This document shows, in pieces, positions 59,064 through 64,000 of a stretch of DNA of 64,000 nucleotides. Under the pieces are notes generated by a model, which did no database searches, was not told where the DNA came from, and worked only from the letters and a program-made list of their open reading frames with translations. The first letter of the stretch is position 1, and each line of letters opens with the position of its first letter. The DNA is taken from the NCBI RefSeq assembly GCF_014200435.1, contig NZ_JACHBR010000001.1:5956001-6020000 (forward strand), read 5' to 3'. The position numbers and the translations under genes are program-made. This DNA comes from Sphaerisporangium krabiense (GTDB lineage: Bacteria > Actinomycetota > Actinomycetes > Streptosporangiales > Streptosporangiaceae).

Positions 59064-60437
59064 TTGTCATTACGGCTTAACCGTTTCGTGTGCGCGATGG
59101 CGGCCGCGGGTCTCGCGGTCCTGACGCTGGCGGGCCCGGCGCACGCCACCTTCAACCCCATCGGCACCGAGCCCGTCGCCCCCTACGCCCAGCCGGTGGA
59201 CGCCAACGTCCCCAAGCGTGGGTGCGCGACGACGCTGTCGGACCCCACGAACGCCACCGGCAGCATCCCGGCGGTCCAGGTCATCTACGCCTGGCACGAG
59301 GGGAACGGGAACAACTACGCCACCTACGTCCAGCAGATCGCCAAGATCGTGGACCGGATGGACTGGCTGCTGGACGAGTCCACGAACTACGACCAGCACA
59401 TCAACCTGAGCTGTCGGACGGGGTACGACACCAGCACCTACGCCGGCTACGCCCAGGCGCTGGTCGTGCCGGAGAAGATCGAGGCCGCCGACATCCCCGG
59501 CGAGACCACGCCCTTCACCATCGCCGACGACCTGGAGGCGGCGGGGTACGACAACGCCAACCGCAAGTACCTGGTGTTCGAGGACTTCAACGGCACCGCG
59601 ACCGCATGGTGCGACGGGGTCTGCGTGGCCACCACGGACGACTGGGACAGCGGCACGGCGATGCACGAGCTGATCCACCTGTACGACGTGGACCACGCCA
59701 AGGTCAGCGAGGTCCCCGACACGTACTCGCTCAACGACATCATGATCAGCCAGTACAACGACTGGCAGATCGACCAGGAGTTCAACACCTACTACGACCC
59801 GAGCGAGACCACGGCGACGTTCTACACCTCCAGCTATCCCGACACCCGCCTGGTCAACCTCGCCAACTACCCGGTGTTCACCGCGCCGACCTGCTGTGAC
59901 GTGGGGTACAGCAACGACCTCCTGACCGCCCAGGAACGCACGATCGAGGCCCAGGCGCCGTCCGGCACTCCGGCGGGCTTCGGCTTCTCCGGCGGCGGAT
60001 GGATCCAGGTCACCCCGGCCGGCTCCGACAGCGCGGTGTCGGCGCGGTACTACGACGGCCGGCGCTCCCTGAAGGTCAACGTGCAGTCCTGGGCCGACGG
60101 CATCCTGTCGGTGACCCGGAAGCCCGCGGTCACCGCGGGGCAGCGGTACAAGTTCTTCGCCCGTCTGACGACCGCCACCTCGGGCAACGTCAAGCTCCGC
60201 CTGTCCTGGTACAACTCCTCCAACACCCTGCTCTCGACGACCAACAGCTCGACGTTCGCGCTGACGACGGGCTGGCAGGAGTACAACGTCTCGGCGCTCG
60301 CGCCGACCGGCGCCGCCACGGTGCAGCTCTCCGTGGTCAGCCCGTCCGGGCAGTCCTTCGCCTACCTGGCGGACAGCCTCCAGCTGAACCAGTGCAACAA
60401 CGGCCAGACCACCGACGGCTGCCGCCTCAGCGGCTGA
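59064..60437 (+). CDS. Secreted HELIH zinc metalloprotease-like protein with C-terminal jelly-roll domain
   Basis: TTG 59064 with GGGAGGA 7 bases upstream gives 457 residues and a clean Sec signal (AMAAAGLAVLTLAGPAHA); upstream in-frame codons lack these. The catalytic part has AMHELIHLYDVDHAK, an HExxH zinc motif with a further Asp/His region, and many Asn/Trp/Tyr residues. Residues from ~305 form a CBM4/9-like beta sandwich (GGGWIQVTPAGSDSAVSARY and GQRYKFFARLTTATSGNVKL) ending with two Cys. Family name not recognised. Confidence 0.7.
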   Translation: MSLRLNRFVCAMAAAGLAVLTLAGPAHATFNPIGTEPVAPYAQPVDANVPKRGCATTLSDPTNATGSIPAVQVIYAWHEGNGNNYATYVQQIAKIVDRMDWLLDESTNYDQHINLSCRTGYDTSTYAGYAQALVVPEKIEAADIPGETTPFTIADDLEAAGYDNANRKYLVFEDFNGTATAWCDGVCVATTDDWDSGTAMHELIHLYDVDHAKVSEVPDTYSLNDIMISQYNDWQIDQEFNTYYDPSETTATFYTSSYPDTRLVNLANYPVFTAPTCCDVGYSNDLLTAQERTIEAQAPSGTPAGFGFSGGGWIQVTPAGSDSAVSARYYDGRRSLKVNVQSWADGILSVTRKPAVTAGQRYKFFARLTTATSGNVKLRLSWYNSSNTLLSTTNSSTFALTTGWQEYNVSALAPTGAATVQLSVVSPSGQSFAYLADSLQLNQCNNGQTTDGCRLSG

Positions 60438-60451
60438 CGTCTCCGGTTCGC

Positions 60452-60482
60452 GCCCGCCCGGCCGCCTCCGCGCCGGGCGGGC
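60452..60482. terminator. Bidirectional GC hairpin terminator
   Basis: GCCCGCCCGGC pairs with GCCGGGCGGGC (11 pairs, 9-base loop) between convergent stops at 60437 and 60489. Confidence 0.8.
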
Positions 60483-60488
60483 ATGGCG

Positions 60489-61214
60489 TCAGGTGAGGCG
60501 TTCGACCGTGACGGGGATCAGGCCCTCGCGGCGCATGCCCGCCGTCAGCTCCCGCAGCAGCGGTCCGACGGCCTCCGCGGACTCGCCGCCCAGGCAGGCC
60601 GTCACGTCCAGGCACCAGGCGACCCCGGGCCCGACGCTGCGCAGCTCCCAGGTGAACAGATCGCTCCCGGCGCGCAGCCGCGCCCTGCCGGCCACCCGCC
60701 CGTGCGGGTCATCCGGACCCGTGCCGTCCATCCCCCAGAGCGCCCGCAGGCGCGCCAGGGCGTCCCGTCCCGGCTCCTTGGCGAACAGGACCCGGTAGAC
60801 GCGCAGGTCGCGGAACCCGTCGGGTACGCGGGGCGTGTCGAAGAGCAGGGGAGCGGAGCACGGCAGCTCCGCCCGGTCCCGGAAGAACGTCCGCAGCGTC
60901 CCCTCGCCGGGCAGCGCGCCACCGCCGAGCCGCCGGTAGGCGTCCGCGGCCTCGGCGCGGCCCGCGGGAACGACCCGCGCCCGCAGCCCCGCGTCCGCCC
61001 GCATGGCCCGGCAGAACGCGGCCGAACTCCACCACGACCCGTCCCCGGCGCTCCACCCGGCGCTGTCCACCCCCGCCGCGGTGTGGTCGCCGGTGAACAC
61101 GAACTCCTCCACGACGAGCCCCACCACGGCCCCGCCGCCCCCCTCCGTCCCCACCAGGTAGTAGTCCAGCGCCGCCTCCGGCCCCCTCCGCACGCCCTGG
61201 CCAGACACGACCAC
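60489..61214 (-). CDS. Conserved hypothetical protein
   Basis: GTG 61214 has GGGAAGGGA 6 bases upstream and gives 241 residues (GTG 61235 is possible). It is soluble, rich in Gly, Arg and Ala, with ALDYYLVGTEGGGGAVVGLV at the start and LRVYRVLFAKEPGRDALARL in the middle. No signal, no membrane segment and no family I know. Third-position GC fits a real gene. Confidence 0.6.
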   Translation of the reverse strand: MVVSGQGVRRGPEAALDYYLVGTEGGGGAVVGLVVEEFVFTGDHTAAGVDSAGWSAGDGSWWSSAAFCRAMRADAGLRARVVPAGRAEAADAYRRLGGGALPGEGTLRTFFRDRAELPCSAPLLFDTPRVPDGFRDLRVYRVLFAKEPGRDALARLRALWGMDGTGPDDPHGRVAGRARLRAGSDLFTWELRSVGPGVAWCLDVTACLGGESAEAVGPLLRELTAGMRREGLIPVTVERLT

Positions 61215-61379
61215 CTGAATCCCTTCCCACGACACCGCACCACCGCCACGATCAAACCACCCCGCCCCGGCGCCGGCGCATCCGAGCTCTCGGCGGCGTG
61301 AGCGAACGGGGCGTGCCGTTCGTCCGGTCGTGCCATCATTGCGGCGACCGTGAGGCGTTGATCGACCCGAGGAAGCCGA

Positions 61380-61892
61380 ATGCCGAGCCGGAGTGCGGGC
61401 CCCCCGTCCAGGCAGCCGAACCCGCTGTGGATCATCTCGTTGTTCCTCGGAACGGCCGAGGTCACGATGGGGGTCGCCGCGAGCCGGGCGAGCGGGTGGG
61501 CCCAGGGTCTGTTCGCCGTGTTCTCCATCGCTTTCCCGGTCGGCGTGGCGGCGGCCTTCTTCGCCATTCTCTGGAAGAAGCCGTACGTCCTGTACGCGCC
61601 GCGGGACTTCGGGGGCCGTGCGAACGTCGGCGAATTCGTCGCGGCGATGTCGGCGCTGCCCCATGTCGGGGAGCTGCTCGACCTCGTCTACTTCGCGTTG
61701 TCCGATCGCGTGCGGCCCTACAGCTATGGCGCCGAGTGGGTGCTGCGTGACTCCGACGCGGACAAGGTCTACCTCGACATGGGACGCGACTGGGCGCGGC
61801 GGCATCTCGGGATCGAGCAGGACCCGCGCTCTCTCCAGACCGTCGGCATCCGTCCGGGGGCCCGGCTCGTCGTGGCGTGGGCCGGCCGCTGA
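61380..61892 (+). CDS. Two-helix membrane protein of unknown function
   Basis: This 170-residue protein starts at ATG 61380 with GAGGAAG upstream. Two membrane helices (WIISLFLGTAEVTMGVAA and GLFAVFSIAFPVGVAAAFFA) are followed by a ~110-residue cytoplasmic domain with an amphipathic part (GEFVAAMSALPHVGELLDLV) and a charged RDSDADKVYLDMGRDWARRH. No family is recognised. Confidence 0.65.
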   Translation: MPSRSAGPPSRQPNPLWIISLFLGTAEVTMGVAASRASGWAQGLFAVFSIAFPVGVAAAFFAILWKKPYVLYAPRDFGGRANVGEFVAAMSALPHVGELLDLVYFALSDRVRPYSYGAEWVLRDSDADKVYLDMGRDWARRHLGIEQDPRSLQTVGIRPGARLVVAWAGR

Positions 61893-61907
61893 GCCGCCGG
61901 GGCGGCG

Positions 61908-62894
61908 TCAGGGGTCCGGCGCGTCGAGCATTCCCTGCTCGCGCATCCAGGCGTCGTCGAAGACCTTGGACAGGTAGAGGTGCCCGGAGTCGGGCAGGAT
62001 CACCACCACCAGGTCCTCGGGGCCGAGTTCCGAGGCCACGCGCAGTGCGCCGGCGACCGCCGTGCCCGAGGAGCCGCCGGCGAACAGGCCCTCCTCGCGG
62101 GCCAGCCGTCGCGCCATGTGGAACGAGTCCCGGTCCGAGATCCGCTCGAACCGGTCCACCACCGCGGGGTCGTAGGCGGTGGGCCACAGGTCCTCGTCGG
62201 CGTCCGGGTGGAGGAAGTGGCCGATGCTCTCCACCAGGTACGGCCCGCCGTCGCCGCCCGAGTACAGCGACCGTTCGGGGTCGGCCCCGACGACGGTCAC
62301 CGCGCCCGCCTCCTTCAGGAACCGCCCCGTCCCGGTGATCGTGCCGCCCGTCCCCACCCCGGCGACCAGGTGCGTCACCGCGCCGCCGGTCTGCCGCCAG
62401 ATCTCCGGGCCCGTGCTCCGGTAGTGGGCCAGCGGGTTGGCCGCGTTGTTGTACTGGTCGGCCAGCCACGCGCCCGGCGTCTCGGCGGCCACCCGCTGGG
62501 CGACCTGCCGGACGTGCCCGGGGTCCTGCGGCGGCACCCCGGCCTGGCACACCAGGACCCGGGCCCCGAGCGCGCGCAGCGTCGCCACCTTCTCGGCGCT
62601 GCTCTTGTCGGACATGGCGAACACGCACGCGTACCCGCGCCGCGCCGCCACCATCGCCAGGCCGATGCCCGTGTTGCCGGAGGTCGCCTCCACGATCGTG
62701 CCGCCCGGGCGCAGCACGCCGCGCTCCTCGGCGTCGTCCACCATCGCGGCCGCGGCGCGGTCCTTCACGCTGCCGCCCGGGTTCAGGTACTCCAGCTTGG
62801 CGTACACCGGGCAGGACAGGCCCCGCGTCACCTCCCCGAGCCGCACCAGCGGCGTCCCCCCGACCGCCCCGGCCGCCGTGGCGTGGACGCTCAC
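61908..62894 (-). CDS. Cysteine synthase-like PLP enzyme (CysK/SbnA type)
   Basis: This 328-residue protein has the type-II PLP fold: NPGGSVKDRAAAAM with the Schiff-base Lys, SGNTGIG binding substrate, the GTGGTITG phosphate loop and GGSSGTAVAGAL near the end. These enzymes make cysteine from O-acetylserine (or phosphoserine) and sulfide, or related beta-replacements. GTG 62894 overlaps the stop of the ABC ATPase gene (GTGA), so it is part of the same operon. The ABC genes resemble sulfonate/taurine importers, which suggests sulfur taken up by the transporter feeds cysteine synthesis. Confidence 0.85.
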   Translation of the reverse strand: MSVHATAAGAVGGTPLVRLGEVTRGLSCPVYAKLEYLNPGGSVKDRAAAAMVDDAEERGVLRPGGTIVEATSGNTGIGLAMVAARRGYACVFAMSDKSSAEKVATLRALGARVLVCQAGVPPQDPGHVRQVAQRVAAETPGAWLADQYNNAANPLAHYRSTGPEIWRQTGGAVTHLVAGVGTGGTITGTGRFLKEAGAVTVVGADPERSLYSGGDGGPYLVESIGHFLHPDADEDLWPTAYDPAVVDRFERISDRDSFHMARRLAREEGLFAGGSSGTAVAGALRVASELGPEDLVVVILPDSGHLYLSKVFDDAWMREQGMLDAPDP

Positions 62895-63655
62895 CGTTCC
62901 TGCCCCAGCAGGCGCAGCACGTGGCGGCGCAGCTCGCGCAGCTCCGCCGCGTCGGTGTCGCGCGGACGCGGGGCGGCGACCGGCAGGTCGGCCAGCACGC
63001 GCCCGGGCCTGGCCGACAGCACCACCACCCGGTCGGCCAGCCGCAGCGCCTCGTCCACGTCGTGGGTGACCAGGACCGCGGTGAACCGCCGGTCCCGCCA
63101 CAGCCGCACGAGCTCGCGCTGCATCGACAGCCGGGTCAGCGCGTCCAGCGCGCCGAGCGGCTCGTCCAGCAGCAGGACCTCCGGCCGGTTGACCAGCGCA
63201 CGGGCGAGGGCGGCCCGCTGCGCCATGCCGCCGGAGAGCTGGCTCGGGTAGGCGTCGGCGAAGTCGGTGAGCCCCACCAGCTCCAGCACCCCCGTGACCT
63301 CCTCGTGCCGCTCACGCAGCAGGCCGCGCGACTGCGGCCCGATCTCGACGTTACGCCGCACCGTGCGCCACGGGAACAGGGTCGGGTCCTGGAACACCAG
63401 CGCCCGGCCCGGGTCGGGCCCCGACAGCGGGACGCCGCCCGCGGTCAGCCGCCCGGACGTCGGGCGCTCCAGGCCCGCGAGCAGGCGCAGCAGCGTCGAC
63501 TTGCCGCTGCCGCTCGGCCCGACCAGCGCGACGAACGCGCCCGGCTGCACCGTCAGCGTCACGTCCTCCAGCACGCGCAGCCGCCCGCCGCCCAGCGCGA
63601 ACTCGTGGGTCAGCCCCGCCACCCCGATCTCCATCCCGGAGGGCGCGGGCGTCAC
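62891..63655 (-). CDS. ABC importer ATP-binding protein of the nitrate/sulfonate/taurine type
   Basis: GTG 63655 overlaps the permease stop (GTGA) with AAGGA upstream, giving 254 residues. Motifs are Walker A GPSGSGKST, Q-loop LVFQDPTLFPWRTV, signature LSGGMAQR, Walker B VLLLDEPLGALD, then VTHDVDEA. The FPWRTV element is typical of SsuB/TauB/NrtD ATPases. ATG 63634 is an alternative start without a ribosome site. The middle gene of the coupled permease-ATPase-cysteine synthase-like set. Confidence 0.88.
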   Translation of the reverse strand: MTPAPSGMEIGVAGLTHEFALGGGRLRVLEDVTLTVQPGAFVALVGPSGSGKSTLLRLLAGLERPTSGRLTAGGVPLSGPDPGRALVFQDPTLFPWRTVRRNVEIGPQSRGLLRERHEEVTGVLELVGLTDFADAYPSQLSGGMAQRAALARALVNRPEVLLLDEPLGALDALTRLSMQRELVRLWRDRRFTAVLVTHDVDEALRLADRVVVLSARPGRVLADLPVAAPRPRDTDAAELRELRRHVLRLLGQER

Positions 63656-64000
63656 CACCGGACCAGGTCCTTCTGCCAGCGCAGCACGCGGTTGCGCACC
63701 CGGAACAGCGCGGCCATCGCGCCGCCGCAGAAGACGATCATCAGCACGATGGCGCAGTACATGCGCGGGTAGGCGGCCCAGCCCTTGGTCCACTCGATGT
63801 ACCAGCCGAGGCCGTTCTTCACGCCCAGCAGCTCGGCGATCACCAGCGTGATGAACGACGCCCCGAGGCCCATGAACAGGCCCGTGAAGATCTGCGGCAG
63901 CGCGGCCGGCAGCGCCACCCGCCAGATCAGGTACCGCGTCCCCGCCCCGAGCGTCTGCGCCACGTCGTAGTACGCCCGGCGCACCGACATCACCCCCGAG
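63652..64000 (-). CDS. ABC importer permease of the nitrate/sulfonate/taurine type (partial, N-terminus off the right edge)
   Basis: The last ~116 residues are present. They include the EAA loop of the SsuC/TauC family (YYDVAQTLGAGTRYLIWRVA then LPAALPQIFTGLF), two membrane helices and ARMYCAIVLMIVFCGG-like C-terminal sequence (here PRMYCAIVLMIVFC), ending VLRWQKDLVRW. The frame stays open to the window end. It continues upstream, presumably behind a substrate-binding protein outside the window. Confidence 0.8.
   Translation of the reverse strand, partial: SGVMSVRRAYYDVAQTLGAGTRYLIWRVALPAALPQIFTGLFMGLGASFITLVIAELLGVKNGLGWYIEWTKGWAAYPRMYCAIVLMIVFCGGAMAALFRVRNRVLRWQKDLVRW

Noticed and set aside
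1-64000. CRISPR arrays, rRNA genes, complete insertion sequences
   Set aside because: No regularly spaced identical repeats, no rRNA-like sequence and no transposase motif were seen on either strand.

Overview
The window is very GC-rich DNA with actinobacterial features: GTG and TTG starts, ATGA/GTGA translational overlaps, SARP/AfsR-type regulation, many TetR, IclR and HxlR regulators, and Sec-secreted proteins carrying chitin-binding modules. It most likely comes from the chromosome of a filamentous actinomycete of the Streptosporangiales type. That assignment rests on gene content and style only, because no rRNA or complete tRNA is present.

Positions 1-23,500 are an accessory region. It opens with the conjugation/maintenance end of an actinomycete integrative and conjugative element (AICE): a DUF2637/SpdB-like protein, a TraB-type FtsK/SpoIIIE translocase and small helpers on the minus strand, and a divergent GntR/UTRA repressor with its operators, then YdcF and Nudix cargo on the plus strand. 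A lower-GC divergent pair follows (a NYN-domain protein and a protein faintly resembling GvpU), and then a copy of the 3' half of a tRNA-Pro gene, which I read as an attachment site. The same tRNA half recurs degenerately and inverted near 11.7 kb, and again near 21.4 kb. Two of the three copies sit beside integrase remnants, so the region looks like a tandem pile-up of decaying elements at one tRNA-Pro site. Between the sites lie a TetR-controlled acyl-CoA ligase/crotonase pair with the ligase broken by an in-frame amber codon, duplicated secreted-protein leaders, a lytic polysaccharide monooxygenase, a family of small secreted proteins sharing an inverted-repeat operator with it, and several pseudogenes (hemE-like, DUF3703-like, DUF4082-like, and a frameshifted three-gene cassette).

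Positions 23,500-47,700 are mostly ordinary chromosomal genes. They include a lipoprotein made of two FtsX-extracellular-domain-like repeats, an RNHCP zinc protein, a secreted repeat protein, a complete branched-chain amino-acid-type ABC importer (binding lipoprotein, fused LivH-LivM permease, LivG, LivF), an FAD monooxygenase and a secreted M4 metallopeptidase with a chitin-binding tail. After these come a TetR regulator divergent from a membrane iron-sulfur oxidoreductase, an ABC exporter, a lamin-tail-domain secreted protein, an HxlR regulator divergent from a RibD-like reductase and a metallo-beta-lactamase-fold hydrolase, a fatty-acid desaturase and an orphan sensor histidine kinase.

Positions 47,700-64,000 hold an NTF2-like protein divergent from a TetR regulator, a large SARP/NB-ARC regulator whose reading frame runs on through antisense DNA, and a compact putative RiPP locus (38-residue peptide, E1-like/RRE adenylating enzyme, PqqD-like/HExxH membrane protease). 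These are followed by a membrane-anchored Mrr-type nuclease, an IclR regulator, a secreted X-Pro dipeptidyl-peptidase, a secreted HELIH metalloprotease-like protein, two unassigned genes, and a cysteine synthase-like enzyme coupled to an ABC importer of the sulfonate/nitrate type that runs off the right edge.
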